Shown here in pieces: positions 24,040 to 35,200 of a stretch of DNA of 64,000 nucleotides. This DNA is from Apoda limacodes (lineage: Eukaryota > Arthropoda > Insecta > Lepidoptera > Limacodidae), in the NCBI GenBank assembly GCA_946406115.1, contig OX291544.1, positions 8,308,001-8,372,000 on the forward strand. The letters run 5' to 3'. The notes beneath the pieces were generated by a model. That model worked only from the letters and a program-made list of their open reading frames with translations. It made no database searches and was not told where the DNA came from. The translations under genes were made by a program, and so were the position numbers. The stretch's first letter is position 1. Each line of letters starts with the position of its first letter.

Positions 24040-24535
24040 AAACAAGTGTAATTTAATTATTAAGCAATGTAATATTATACATATTTATATATAGTTATAT
24101 ACATAAATATTATATAACTACATATACATATTTATATAAATATATGTAAAATATATCGTTTGTATACACATACATATGGATAGAAATTATACTAGCGATG
24201 TTAATATACTAGTTTTTTTTTATTTATTTATTTGCTCAAGTGGTCAATTCTTACTTTTTTGAATGTTCTCAAGGAGTATTTATTAGTATATATTATCAAA
24301 AAAATTCAAATATTATTATTTATTATTAAAATAGTATTCATGTTGTATGTATTTATTTATTGTAATATATGTATTGATATATCTATATATTTCAAATATA
24401 TTACCTGCACTTCCTATCCCCCGTATTTTTTTTGTAATTTCCTCTACCCAAAGGTTGTCTACTACCGCCTACATTGTGATTTTCTTTTGTTTTTTATTGT
24501 TATTTGTATATTTTTATGTGTGCAATAAATTATAT
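24040..24535. repeat. Low-complexity TA- and T-rich DNA
   Basis: 24070-24200 is almost pure TATATA-type sequence. 24210-24535 is T-rich. The two overlapping open frames here (24232-24528, 24347-24577) are composition artefacts rich in Ile, Tyr and Phe. Confidence 0.6.
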
Positions 24536-24536
24536 T

Positions 24537-24575
24537 ACTACCACTACTACTACTACTACTACTACTGCTACTACT
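24537..24575. repeat. (ACT)n microsatellite
   Basis: About 12 ACT units with two interruptions (one ACC, one GCT). Confidence 0.9.
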
Positions 24576-24838
24576 GATCGCTTTTACAGTAAATGACTGA
24601 TCATACATTTGTGAATGGTGCGCTGGAGTTTTCAACAACAGACTTGTGGAGTAACGAAGTAAACGAGAACCAATGAAACTGAAACATTATTTTAATTATA
24701 CCTGTGATTTAGAATTGAACAGGACGTTATAAAGAAGAAATGAGACATGAGTATTCCGGCGAAGACGAATTAAGAGCCACTTGAGCTTTGTTAGGAATTC
24801 GGATATGTGTTCATTCTTTCACAAACCAAATATAAATC

Positions 24839-25640
24839 TTATGCATAAGTTTTAAAGTCGCTAAATCTTATCAAGCTGCACCTCAGTGAGATCAAGATAG
24901 CAAGCATCTGACTAGTCGAGAACAGAAAGAAAAGTGACTGAGCAGGAGCAACTTTGGGGGGAATAGGTAGCAAATTGCGTAATCTACTTAAAGACTTCGC
25001 GGTAGCAAATATTTTCTTACTCACTTCTTTAATCTGTGGACCCCATAATAGAGTTTCATCATTAATAATACCTACCTAAGCTTTTTACAATATCACTGTA
25101 TGGAACAGGGACTTTATTTACACAGACTGGTGGAAATTGTTGCCTATCAATCTTGAAAATTAGTCTTTTACTACACACGATGATGACTTGTGTTTTATTC
25201 TAATTGGCAACAAGACCATGTGACTCATTTGTAAGCCAAGGAGCAGGTAGGTGCTTTACTTTTACTGCACGAATGGGAGCATATACATCATAAAGACTCT
25301 TCATGTGTGTGTTAAACAATTAATTTTTTTTGTCAACTGTAGAAGAATTTATGACCGAATCCCATTTTTTGGTGTCTTAATATCCATCATACTAAAATTA
25401 CGTTGCAGAAGTGTTCTTGACTTAGCTTTAGGAGGGCGGATTTTATATGATAGATAAACCAAGTCATGGTTGGAAACAGCGTCAGCAACGCACTGACCAT
25501 GCTTAGTGACATGTGAAGAGAGGGTAAACAGTTGGGACAAAAGTGAGTAGCTTTAAGGAGGAAGCATATGCAAGTCACATCCCTCTACAAGTGACTTAAG
25601 TTGGTGGCTACGACTGTGATTCTTCAAAAGGCAAGTATAA
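24839..25640 (-). pseudogene. Internally deleted CR1/Jockey-like LINE ORF2
   Basis: Minus strand, 5' to 3'. 25540-25349 encodes the end of the APE-type endonuclease, including SNHDLVYLSYK (usually SDH), RPPKAKSRTLLQRNF and MDI. 25331-25200 encodes SLYDVYAPIRAVKVKHLPAP and WLTNE, the linker after the endonuclease. It then jumps after one stop directly to NKTQVIIV, KSLG, and 25055-24839 with LLWGPQIKEVSKKIFATAKS and LRNLLPIPPKVAPAQSLFF, the region following the RT catalytic motifs. RT motifs, including the Asp-Asp box, are missing. The element has frameshifts near 25065 and 25350 and is dead. The scrap at 32457-32605 is from a related element. Confidence 0.75.
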
Positions 25641-27370
25641 AGAAATAAGTGTGGGTTATAGTGTGTTTTTGAAAATGTTATTTCCGATTGGTGAATCTAG
25701 CTTATATCGACGCCACCGGAAATTAGTGACAGTGATAGACTAAATCAAAAGAAAAATATATTCTACGAAAATTATATAAATTAAAAAAAAAACAAAAATG
25801 TCCAGTTATTTTCTGAGAGTATATTTTTGGCTTATTTTTATGAACTAGCAAATAAATCGAAGCCTTGCTGGGTGTGGTGTATCCATTCCATGTAAAAAAA
25901 TGTATTGACATTAAAACAACCTGGCTACATTTCTTAATGAGACGCTCAGATGGTTAGCCAGTAGCTGGCAACCAACGTCTGTCTTACTACTTATCTATAA
26001 TTATTAAAGTTTTCATAATTTAAATCTTTATAAACGAAATAAGTTTAAATTTTTATTTTATTTTCCTCTCAAGTGTTTTGAAAAACGTCGTATAACACGC
26101 GTGAGCTCTGACCGTTACACACTGGGTTCCATTACGTCTTCGCCTTTCAGCTTGGGCTGAGTCTCCCGCCTTGTGTGTAATAACCAACTTAGCTCACTTT
26201 TATCGTAATGTACTTATTAACGTTCCCCTTGATATATTTTTCATTGAACTATTCATGTCAATTAACATAGTTATCTTTCTGTACAGTTGTTTGTTTATTA
26301 TGAGGTAATGTCGGTGAAGGTTTTATATTAAGACGTCTATATGCAAAGGCATTGCCCGCATTATGAAATATTTGATTATTAGTGTTTTGTTGCGTAATTA
26401 ATTTTGAGGCCAAACTCTTTAATTGAAGTCAGGCAGGGGACTGGACTGTTCTAAAGGTTAACCCGTGTTTTGAGTATATTGGTAACCTAGTTAAATAGTA
26501 AAACAGAAATATGTAATTTGAAACATGTCTAAAAGTAAATAAAATAAAAATTACAATGTGTCATTTCAGCAATCTTATTTGCTATACGATTATCGTCATC
26601 AAATCGATAACATTTTATTGTCAGATCCTACAATCATGTATAAAATGATCTAGAATTATTGACTTCTTAAATACCATTTGCTGAGTTAGTACGAGTATAA
26701 TATTCTTTAGTTATCGAGAACGTTATAACGAGTTGCAGTTGGAGTGCAGATCCATAAAATCTTGCTGCTTGTAAAGAGAACCCTAGGTATACGCTACTAA
26801 AGATAAAATCTACAGTACTTTAACTTTAAGTAACTGTACTTTAACAATTGGACATTTTAAATTTAAAAAAAACAGTAACATAGCCTGCTCATACAAACTT
26901 ATTCTACTTGACCTGTGACATGTATGATTTAAAACACTTAATAACAAGCAAGCAATAATCTTATATACATTATTGTCTAATACCACCACAAGTACCTACA
27001 TAACAAAGGTAAGGTAAAGCAATTTTGTAATCAATAAGAAAATCCTTACCTTACGCCATTCTGCGACTAGAAACCAATAGACGGTGGAAAAAAGGAAAAA
27101 CAATATAAAAAGAGCGACGCGTTCGTGACGAAAACATTATCATTTTACTAGACATTGCAAGATTGAGGCATTGGATTGTTTTAGGATTTTATAAAATCAA
27201 CTTAATTACCGAATTCGTACGAAACAGGAAATTTTTACTAACAGTTAATAGTATAGGTCACGTAGCAGCGGAATAAGTATTGTGTTGAGATTTGGTTGAG
27301 AAAACGGTCAACTGAATACTTTTTTTAAATTACAAATATCGATCAAATTTAAAAGATGTTTTCTCTTACA
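25641..27370. other. Unassigned AT-rich DNA
   Basis: 26085-26225 is GC-richer (contains GAGCTCTGACCGTTACACAC and GAGTCTCCCGCCTTGTGTGT) and reads like an old dispersed repeat, but no second copy is in the window. The rest is featureless. Confidence 0.4.
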
Positions 27371-27373
27371 TGT

Positions 27374-27680
27374 AGAGTTCCTGGGGACCGAACTTTGCTC
27401 ATTTTTTTTTAACAACGCCATCTATTGTCAAGTAGCTTTAGTGCTGTGTCGATAAAAAATATAGTATTACTACTCGACAATAGATGTCAAGAAGAGTCAT
27501 AGTTTTCAGATTATCATTGCCTGAGAACACGGATAAAACAACGTTTTCTAAAAACCTAGCTTCGATTTATCACCCCCGAAACCCTCTGCATACTAGATTT
27601 CATGAAAATCGTTGGAGCCGTTTCCAAGATTCAGATTATATATCTATATATATTAGAATTGCTCGTTTAAAAGTTAGATA
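27374..27680 (+). repeat. TA-microsatellite element, copy 3
   Basis: Plus-oriented: TTCCTGGGGACCGAAC, AACGCCATCTATTGTCAAGT, TAGTATTACTACTCGACAAT, AACACGGATAAAACAACG, TTTCATGAAAATCGTTGGAG, a short TA run and ATTGCTCGTTTAAAA. The open frame 27484-27681 lies wholly inside the element and is not coding. Confidence 0.7.
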
Positions 27681-27839
27681 ACTACTGAGCAACGTTAAAT
27701 TATTTCAGATCGCAGACTTCGGAGAGAACCCCCGAGGGTTTATTTTTATAAATTTTTCATCATAAATTCCCTAAAATACCCTACAAATTCATATTCATAT
27801 TTTTTTTTCCCATTTGCATTTTTTTATTATGTTCTACAA

Positions 27840-27990
27840 CTCAATTGTGTTTTCTCACGAGTGTTGCAATTCAAATTGATAGCATTTCTAGTTGCTGTAA
27901 AAAACAGCTGTGACATATAGACAGACAGACATTCAAGTCTTTCTTATAAGGCTTCCTTTTTACCATTTTGGTACGGAACCCTAAAATCGG
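27840..27990 (+). mobile_element. GGTACGGAACCC-family fragment, copy 4
   Basis: Only the right end is clear: TATAGACAGACAGACATTC, then CCATTTTGGTACGGAACCCT. The left part is decayed. Confidence 0.5.
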
Positions 27991-28317
27991 CGAATCTATT
28001 AGAAAACAAAAAACTCTTAAGTTACCTAGTAAGCATTTGCTGACTGTAATATTAATAAGTAAAACAAAAAAAACATTTAAAATTCAAAATCCACAACATA
28101 AAACTTACAAAGCTTTGACCTCATTTTGAACTGAACAATAAAATATTTATTTTACAGTTTCGTCTTCGCTTTGTTCCTATTTACCTTTTTCTGTTTGAAC
28201 ACCTTTTATGTGAAAATCTTAAATACAATCTGACTGTGTTAAAGTATATTTCAGACCTATTTTCATTGAAAATAGAACAATGTAGTCCCATTTATGATAT
28301 TAAAACATTGGCCGAAC

Positions 28318-28634
28318 ACACGCCCAAGTTGCACTTGACCGATTTAATTTATTTGTAGTACTTACTCTACAATCGTTTCAAGTTTTAAGCTTGTTTATTG
28401 CTGTTTTAACGATAGAGCAAAGACAACAAAAACATTCTTGTATAGGGTCCCCCTTAATTTTTTGTGTATTTTATTACTTTTCAGGAAATCTGCCACAAAT
28501 GACGGACATTTTATAAAAATTTCAGTTGTTGACTTTTCAAAAAATAGAGCCCTTTAAAGGCTAGGCAGACAGACAGCGTAAGCCTAATAGAATCTCGATG
28601 GAACCCTTTCAGTACGGAACTCTTAAAACGGATA
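28318..28634 (+). mobile_element. GGTACGGAACCC-family element, copy 5
   Basis: Contains TTTTAACGATAGAGCAAAGA, TATAGGGTCCCCCTTAATT, AAAAATAGAGCCCTTTAAAG, GGCAGACAGACAGCG and CAGTACGGAACTCTTAAAAC. It belongs to the subfamily of 9531 and 55000 but lacks the 5S-like segment. Confidence 0.6.
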
Positions 28635-29155
28635 CAGCAATGATCATCTAGCTCTACCTAGATAATAAGTCGGCAAGAGAAAGGTCTAATAAGCATCAAG
28701 AAACAAAAAGTAGAAACAACATCGGTGTTTTTGACTATACAAACAAAAAAATGTGTATAAGAAAAGTAAATTATTTAAAAAAACCCAATTTAAACAACTA
28801 TTTTGTATGTAAATACGTCTGCTAATTTTCAATTTGTTTTTTACACCTCGACAACAGTTTACAGTCGACAAATAAAACTAAACAATCAACTTTGAACTTT
28901 TTTGGTTCAGTTCCTAGTTTCACAGAACTTTTACAGCGTAGGTACTGTTTCAACTGTACAATTTGCTCTCAAAGTTAAACTACTGTTCTTCTGGGAGTTT
29001 TTTTGTATCAATTCTTAAAGCCTTTGATTCCTTTAAAATCATCCGTAAGTTTCTCCAATATACGTACGTACAATACAAAACAATTACGATAGAAACGAAT
29101 TGAAATATTCAATTATGTTTAATGATAAAGCATTGAGCAACCTATAAACTCCTAA
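28635..29155. other. Unassigned AT-rich DNA upstream of candidate promoter
   Basis: No shared repeat. A minus-strand open frame (28686-28871) has no motif. If the promoter below is real, this is its proximal upstream region. Confidence 0.35.
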
Positions 29156-29159
29156 AAGT

Positions 29160-29195
29160 TATAAAAACGTTCAGCCGACTGCACAGGCCGTCAGC
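29160..29195 (+). promoter_or_regulatory. Candidate TATA box and initiator
   Basis: TATAAAAA at 29160-29167 is followed by TCAGCT at 29191-29196, close to the arthropod initiator TCAGT. Taking the A at 29193 as +1 puts the TATA box at about -33, the expected distance. A second, perfect TCAGTT lies at 29330-29335 and could be an alternative start. The downstream 280 bp is the most GC- and CpG-rich part of the window, unlike its surroundings. Confidence 0.45.
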
Positions 29196-29567
29196 TACAG
29201 ACTTACACGTACTGCATAAGAGTTGTTTTGCAATGGTTAAGTTTTATCGAAACTGCACAATCAATTTGGTCTGCAGTTCCATTGAGGTGCAGTGAGCAGA
29301 TGTTGAACCGTGAAAGACCCGTTAGTTCGTCAGTTTCCCGCTCGAGCCGGCTGCAGGGCGCTGTGGTCGCGCAGTGCACGTGACGACTGCGCGCGCGCAC
29401 GCCGTCAGACAGTGCGACATAGCGCGACAGCCTCCCGCGCACACTCACAACCTCCACTCTTATCACCTGACGCGTGTGACTAGTGACTTTTTTTTACAGG
29501 AGTTTTTTCAGTGCCAAGTTCTTTTTTTTTGTGTTTAGATTCCGGCAAGGCCACTATGTTCTTAAAG
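29193..29567 (+). CDS. Candidate first exon of a host gene: 5' leader plus a four-codon coding start
   Basis: A GC-rich leader runs from the candidate start at 29193. The proposed start ATG is at 29556, read as ATG TTC TTA AAG (MFLK), immediately followed by the splice donor GTATTG at 29568. A very short first coding exon that splits a signal peptide is common in insect secreted and cuticle protein genes, but the product cannot be named from four residues. The leader has two upstream ATGs with short frames (near 29232 and 29300). A T-run plus TTTAG ends at 29538, so an alternative is that 29539-29567 is a 29-nt second exon. No downstream partner exon is established. The antisense frame at 29203-29466 is a shadow of the GC-rich leader. 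Confidence 0.35.
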
Positions 29568-30170
29568 GTATTGTAAACATAAACAATACATAGTAACTTA
29601 AGTTAGTTTTAGAATTGACCTTAAACTTGACTTTGATTTCACATGACTATTTTGCACAATAAAGATTGTAGTACAGAGGTTCTAAGTTATGGTTTCAATA
29701 TCGTGTTTAAGACCTTATAAATCTTCGTGTGTATGACCTGTCACTTAATATTTAAAAAAAAAACAAAAAGAATAAATAGAAACATTGATACAACTTAATA
29801 AATGGCTAATTACTAAAGATAACTAAAAATGAAATCAATATTAGTATCTTCAATACAATTTGCTACAGCGCTAAGCAACTGCCAAGTTACATTTGTTTTC
29901 TGCATTTTATGTAGCGTAAATGTTAACAGTCACCGAAGTAATGGAAAGGGATCAAAGAGAAACTTATTCGGATGACAAAACTTCGGCCTTTTGTCACTTT
30001 TCGAGCTTTCAAGTAACAATTAAGTTAGTTAGCTACGGTAAGAAATTAAATTAGAAAATATATTTTTACATAGGATAAAATTAATTTAAATGTTTCAAAT
30101 ACATAGAAACTTCTTGCACAAAATATCTACAGCTATAAAAAAAACTCAACATTATTTTGTTTATATAAAC
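29568..30170. other. Possible start of intron 1
   Basis: AT-rich DNA after the candidate donor site. No exon-like frame recognised. Confidence 0.3.
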
Positions 30171-30171
30171 A

Positions 30172-30345
30172 ATTGCTCCGTGGCTCAGTGGGTAATAACC
30201 TGCCTGCTGAACTCAGGGCGCGGGTTCGCTTCCCGCATAGGCAAACATTTATTTGATGAATATTTATGTTTGAGGGGTGGGTGTCTTTTATGTATAATAT
30301 GTATGTTCGTACATAATATTTATTAAGCATTTTATTGAAAAGTGT
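30172..30345 (+). mobile_element. tRNA-derived SINE, 3'-truncated
   Basis: TGGCTCAGTGGGTAA (A box, 30181-30195) and GGTTCGCTTCC (B box, 30223-30233) lie at tRNA-like spacing. The head is followed by TATTTATGTTTGAGGGGTGG, a body like that at 36275. The terminal conserved block seen at 36470-36500 is missing. It is not a tRNA gene: the acceptor and anticodon arms do not close. Confidence 0.6.
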
Positions 30346-31720
30346 GTTTTTTGCGACTATGGTTAGTAGCAAAAAACTCGTATAATAAGAACGCGTTTTG
30401 AGTAGCGAAATGTTTAAAGTTAAGGATAATAAGTGAAGTGCGGTTTGTATGAAAAAAGTTACGTTGGTTTCACCTTAAGTATTATATTTTCGTTTAAATT
30501 TAAGTTACAAAAACAAGTTTAAGAATGTAATTTGAGTAATCTACTAACAATGTTAGCTTACCAATGAGTAACAAGGTTGTGTCAAATTTAACATTGACTA
30601 GCAACAGTGTTTTCTAAGTGTATCGGAAAATATTCTAGAAAATTCTACTCCATTTTGTTTCTCATACGTTTTTGTTCTCATTAGTCGAATCAAAAGGAGT
30701 TCGGCAAAGCATTACGTCCGTAAAATTTCAACAATAGGACGAAACCTTTGTCGAAACCCTATTGTTTCAAAGAATAACACTGAAGACTTTGAAGTCGGAC
30801 AAACAATTGTATACAAAACTGTTTTGTAAACGAATATACGCCTTATCTCAAGCCGGTTTGTCAATACCAAAAGAAAAAAAGACATTATTCCAACGGAAAG
30901 AATTAAAAAATCGTTTTTAAATTGCAATGACAATACCAATAAGAATCAGCTTTTTGAACGTGAACGTAAATGCTTATTAAGATAAAAGAATGCAAATGTC
31001 TTTGAATAAAAGATGTTTTTCGGTGTTACGTCCAGCAAAAGAAATAAAAAAAACATTATATTATTTCCATTTATTCCTTTAATCATTTGTGCTATGAGTT
31101 TCGTAGATATTTCTTTTTCATATTATTTTTTACTAACAGAGATCCTTGTTTGTGACACATCTTTATATCCTTTTAATAGTGTTTTATCGACAAAGATGAA
31201 ATCCTTGTTTGTTACATCTTTGCTGTATATCGAAAAATTTTTTTTTTTCGATTATCATCATAATTATGTACCTATTAGTTACCTATTAGTTGATATTTTT
31301 TCATATTTTAAAATATAGATTGAAACTATAAACTATTTATGACTGCATAGTTTACATTATCATTTCTAGATAACTTTATAATTATACCATTACTGTAGCT
31401 AAGCCCAGCTACGCTTTGCTATGATGTACTCCCGACACGCCCGTTCCCGTGGTAACTTCGGAATGCAAAGTTTATAAAAACACTCTTATATGCAGATGCT
31501 ACGTTATGTTAAAATTTTAAGTCAATTATCGATTAATTTGCGGACACAAACATACAGAAGATGAATTTTTATATCTAAATGTTAAAATTCTACGCGTTTC
31601 TGTTGGTTTACTTATTTTATACTGATGTTTAACATAAGACCTCGTTGTATTACGAATACTAAGTGAGAATATTAGGCACGCAGGTGTTGAAGTTATTAGG
31701 CACTTATTAAGTAACACCTG
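30346..31720. other. Unassigned AT-rich DNA
   Basis: 31380-31470 (AGCCCAGCTACGCTTTGC, CCCGTTCCCGTGG) faintly resembles the 3' end of a minus-oriented Helitron. The open frames at 30712-30939 and 31013-31318 show no motif. Confidence 0.35.
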
Positions 31721-31722
31721 TC

Positions 31723-32110
31723 TTAGTTTTGTATTAACTCAGTTTAATATACCTTATATTATGTTTTGTTAAGTTTGACATACAACCTAGCCAGTCAGCC
31801 TCCTAGTTTTGTATTAAACTGATTGCCTCGTATTATGTTTTGTTAAGTTTGACATATAACTTAGTCAGTCAGCACCCTTAGTTTCGTATTAAACTTATTG
31901 CCTTGTCATATTTTTGTTGAGTTTGACATATAACGTAGGTAATCAGTCAGCACCCTTACTATCGTATTCAACTCATTGCCTTGTATTATGTTTTGTTAAG
32001 TTTGACATATATAACCTAGTCAGTCAGCACTCTTAGTTTCGTTTTATACTGATTGCCTTGTATGCATTATGTTATGTTAAGTGTGACATTTAACCGAGTC
32101 AGTCAGCACC
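31723..32110. repeat. Tandem array, period about 77 bp, 5 units
   Basis: Units start near 31724, 31804, 31879, 31957 and 32034. Each carries a GTATTAAACTGATTGCCTTG variant, ATTATGTTTTGTTAAGTTTG, ACATATAACCTAG and CAGTCAGCACC. Small indels make the spacing 75-80. No conserved frame. Confidence 0.85.
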
Positions 32111-32456
32111 GCTTTCGCTCGACCGCACATATGTGTCACAGAGGTGTTAGGTCTTATCTCATACTTCACATCTCCGCTTATCTAATAGATTATTTTTATC
32201 AAATTTATCCTAAATTTGCCGCATCTAGCTTACGCAACAGTTTATTGCAATGATATAAGTAATTTTGCTAATCCACAATTTGACATTTATGTTTGCCTTG
32301 TGAGGCATTTATATTGATTGATAAGGCACGATTTATGTAAAACTAGAAGTGCATTGTGGTTTCACCTATTCCGGAATTCTCGATCGAGATTAAAGTATTG
32401 TAAATAACACCAAGGTATATCTAACTTGTGTTATCATCACAAGTTTTTGAAAGATT
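32111..32456. other. Unassigned; may include decayed LINE 3' sequence
   Basis: The LINE reading frame at 32457-32605 runs toward this side on the minus strand, but no LINE motif can be read here. Confidence 0.3.
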
Positions 32457-32605
32457 GACTTAATCTATTTTTGACATGAATTTTGGGCTGCCAATAACTA
32501 TGGCCTGTGTTTTAGAAGGATTTATTTTAATTTCAAAGGCTCTTCTCCATTTTTAAATTTTGAGGAGATCAAAGTTTATCAAATCTATAATTTGATACAG
32601 ATCAT
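32457..32605 (-). pseudogene. LINE reverse-transcriptase fragment (CR1/Jockey-like)
   Basis: One minus-strand frame reads NLMDDLYQIIDLINFDLLKI, a stop, then KWRRAFEIKINPSKTQAIVI and GSPKFMSKID. The pattern NFDL..I..W......IN.SKTQ..IIGS is the segment just after the RT catalytic motif in CR1/Jockey-type LINEs, and matches NKTQVIIV in the copy at 24839-25640. It is too short and too broken to be functional. Confidence 0.7.
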
Positions 32606-32825
32606 CCATGAGGTTGAATTATATATATAGACCTGGAAATCATGGTCCGAAAGTGGTACGGACAAGAAAGTTGTTAAATTATAGTAAAAATAAAAACTGT
32701 AAAAAAGAAAGGATACAGAACGCCACCTTGCGGAACAGATTATAATTTTGATTTTTCAGTTTCTGTAGATGGAGTATAGATTAAAAAAAACAGTTACAAT
32801 GTATTTTGAAATCTGGGGGGCTATT

Positions 32826-33013
32826 CAAGTCAGTAAAAACCTGGTTCCGATATGACTGCGACATGCTTTGTTTTCTTACTTACGTTTTAATGAAAAAATG
32901 TGTAGAATAAGTTGATGGTTATGGTATAGTTACAATTTTTTTCATCAAAACGTAAAGTAATTGGACATTGCATGTCACAGTCTGCTCGCGACCAGATAGT
33001 TTTTACTGACTTG
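32826..33013. mobile_element. MITE with CAAGTCAGTAAAAAC termini
   Basis: CAAGTCAGTAAAAAC at 32826-32840 is perfectly inverted at 32999-33013 (GTTTTTACTGACTTG). Further inward the arms stay partly complementary: TGTGACATGC-like and ACGTTTT.ATGAAAAAA blocks on both sides. The whole element is a 188-bp imperfect foldback with no coding capacity. No clear target-site duplication. Confidence 0.75.
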
Positions 33014-33239
33014 CATAAGGGCGCGGTGGCTGATAAATAAATTGAAGAGAATATTTTCATAGTATGACAATATTAAATTATATCATAAATATAAAGAGCT
33101 AATAATTTTAAATACATTGCAATTACATTAATTTCATAATGTACAATTTTAACAATTGTTTTTTAAACTATTTGATTTTGTGGCATAAAAAGTTATTTGT
33201 TACGCAAGGCTGGAAGTTGCTTTTTGGCGTGAGTGCCTT

Positions 33240-33345
33240 AATTGAATACCGAGCAAAGGACCCAAAGATTAAACCCACTAGCGAAGCGAGTGATTCAAAA
33301 ATTTAACCCTGAGCAAAGCGAGGGATTCTGCGGCACAAAACCCAA
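33240..33345. repeat. Short imperfect duplication with GAGCRAAGCGAG motif
   Basis: AGCGAAGCGAGTGATTC (33281-33297) recurs as AGCAAAGCGAGGGATTC (33313-33329), separated by TTAACCC-type sequence. It may be part of an old dispersed repeat. Confidence 0.45.
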
Positions 33346-33486
33346 AAAAATATCCAGCCGTGCAAAACACACAATTTTTAATCTCACTCCAGCTAGGAAA
33401 ATATAAACAAGATACAAGAAAAACAATAATAAGTGTTTAATTACTTATGAATGGAAAAAGTATACTTAAGGCTGCGGTATAGGCTA

Positions 33487-33652
33487 AAGCGCGAAAATAC
33501 GCCGTTTTTGTGAAAATTTTGCGGCTAAACTATTGCATCTAAAGGATTGCAAAAAATATATGTTATACAACTGGCTTTTGTCTAGTGCATTACCTTACTG
33601 AATAATTTTCGTTTATTGTATTTAATGCAATAAAAAATCTGGAAGTGACCTA
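33487..33652 (-). repeat. Dispersed repeat R, copy 3 (inverted)
   Basis: The reverse complement carries AGGTCACTTCCAGATTTTTT, CAGTAAGGTAATGCACTAGA, CAAAAGCCAG, CTTTAGATGC and ACGGCGTATTTTCGCGC, in the same order as 3850-4034 and 10795-10957. Confidence 0.6.
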
Positions 33653-35050
33653 TATCGCCCTCATAAGTTTAATTAAGTATTGATAACATGATAGCAACAT
33701 TATAAGTATCTGAAATAGGTTGTGCACCTTTTGTATATCGGCATGTAGTCAACAAATCGCACGCTCAGAGGTACTAACCTATTCTTTACGGGTATACTTG
33801 AGATATTTTACACTACTCATGCTCTGAAAGAACCTTTATGCATAGTCAAAAATAGGGTTGAAAGTAAGTGTTTGCAGAGATTATTAACTTTTGTGCCCGT
33901 TTAGTGAGAAGAAAGGAAAAACAAAAAAAAAGCACTTTCTATTTAAAAGCTGACGAAACAATTAAATAGCTTCTTTTTATTTGGTACAGTGCCATCTATG
34001 ATTATTAAAGTGAATTAATATTTGTTAAGTACATTAAAACTTTAATTAATTATATTTTATTATCCTCGCATTTGTGGTGTAAAGCACTATGTATCACTCG
34101 GAAAAGATGATTCCCGCCCCGTTTGTTGTAAGGCCCTCAACTGCGCTTCGGGCGTCAGACCACACCTTCGTCGGTAATCAGTCACTTCAACCCCTTGGTG
34201 AACAATGTACTATTACGTCACTGGTGAAGTGACTCACGTTTTTCAATTATTAACTTTATTTAGTAAAAGTAATATTTATATAGTAAAAACTATCAAAATG
34301 ATAATGCGTAATTCCAAATAAATGTTTCTTTTCTTTTTATTTTTTTTAAGTTGCGTTCCGTATTTGCACTATGCCAATTTTAAAATTCTTAGAACAAAAA
34401 ATATACTTAAAACTTATTAATTCTTAGTTTTTTTTATATTTTAAAAAACTACAATAAATTATCTATTAAATAACATGAAACAAAACATTATCTTTAATGT
34501 AATAGTATCAGAAATTAAAGAAAAGTGTTATTAACGGATCACTTATGTATGTAAGTAGAAAGGATGAACCGCATTGCAGACGTTTTCATTATGTTTGTTT
34601 TTGTAGAATTAAAAAAAAACCTTTTGCGCGCATGCGGATAAAACAGGCTTTTCCACGCAGATTTTAAACGATAAAGCCGAGCCAGTGATATAAAAGATAT
34701 ATTATAAGTGATTTATTTGATGCCAAATTTACAGCCGGATTTTAAATTGAGCATCGAGAATAACCCCACTAGCGATATTAAGACTTTTTAGAAATATATT
34801 TTATTCATAATTTTCAGAAGTATAAGTAAAGTTTGAAGTATGTCAGCTACGACTTAGTCCTTGCAAAGTGATACGTTTAAAGTCTACAGCCCTAAACGTA
34901 CACGTGAGGCCTCTTAATAACAATATATTTCGAGGTTAAGTTTGTTATGATGTCATAAGTTCTTGAATAACAGGGCCCAAGGCAGTCGACCATTTTACAC
35001 AAACCCGTGATTCAACGGAGCAAAAAGTATTAGATAAGATTTGTTTAAAT
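33653..35050. other. Unassigned AT-rich DNA
   Basis: 34080-34250 is GC-richer (CTCAACTGCGCTTCGGGCGT) and reads like an old repeat without a second copy here. Nothing else was recognised. Confidence 0.35.
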
Positions 35051-35051
35051 T

Positions 35052-35200
35052 AAACTAGTTGGGAGGGCCCCGCGGTTTAAGCCACGTTATATATAACATA
35101 AAGGTAGTAGTAATTCAAAAAGTGTTCAGCCGTTCTAAAGTATTACAGCGACAAATCAACAAGCAAACTGTTCCTTTATATTAACAACACAACAACAATA
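35052..35200 (-). repeat. Helitron-like remnant (minus)
   Basis: ACTAGTTGGGAGGGCCCCGC followed by GGTTTAAGCCACG resembles the inverted CTAG end of lepidopteran Helitrons. GTTCAGCCGTTCTAAAGTAT matches the interior block usually near the other end. Boundaries uncertain. Confidence 0.4.

Noticed and set aside
24232..24577. Overlapping 98- and 76-codon frames
   Set aside because: Low-complexity T-rich DNA; the second runs into the (ACT)n microsatellite.
29203..29466. Arg-rich minus-strand frame in the GC-rich block
   Set aside because: Antisense shadow of the candidate leader; arginine richness follows from CpG content.
30172..30245. tRNA gene (also 36275 and 37950)
   Set aside because: A and B boxes are present but no cloverleaf closes, and SINE bodies follow.
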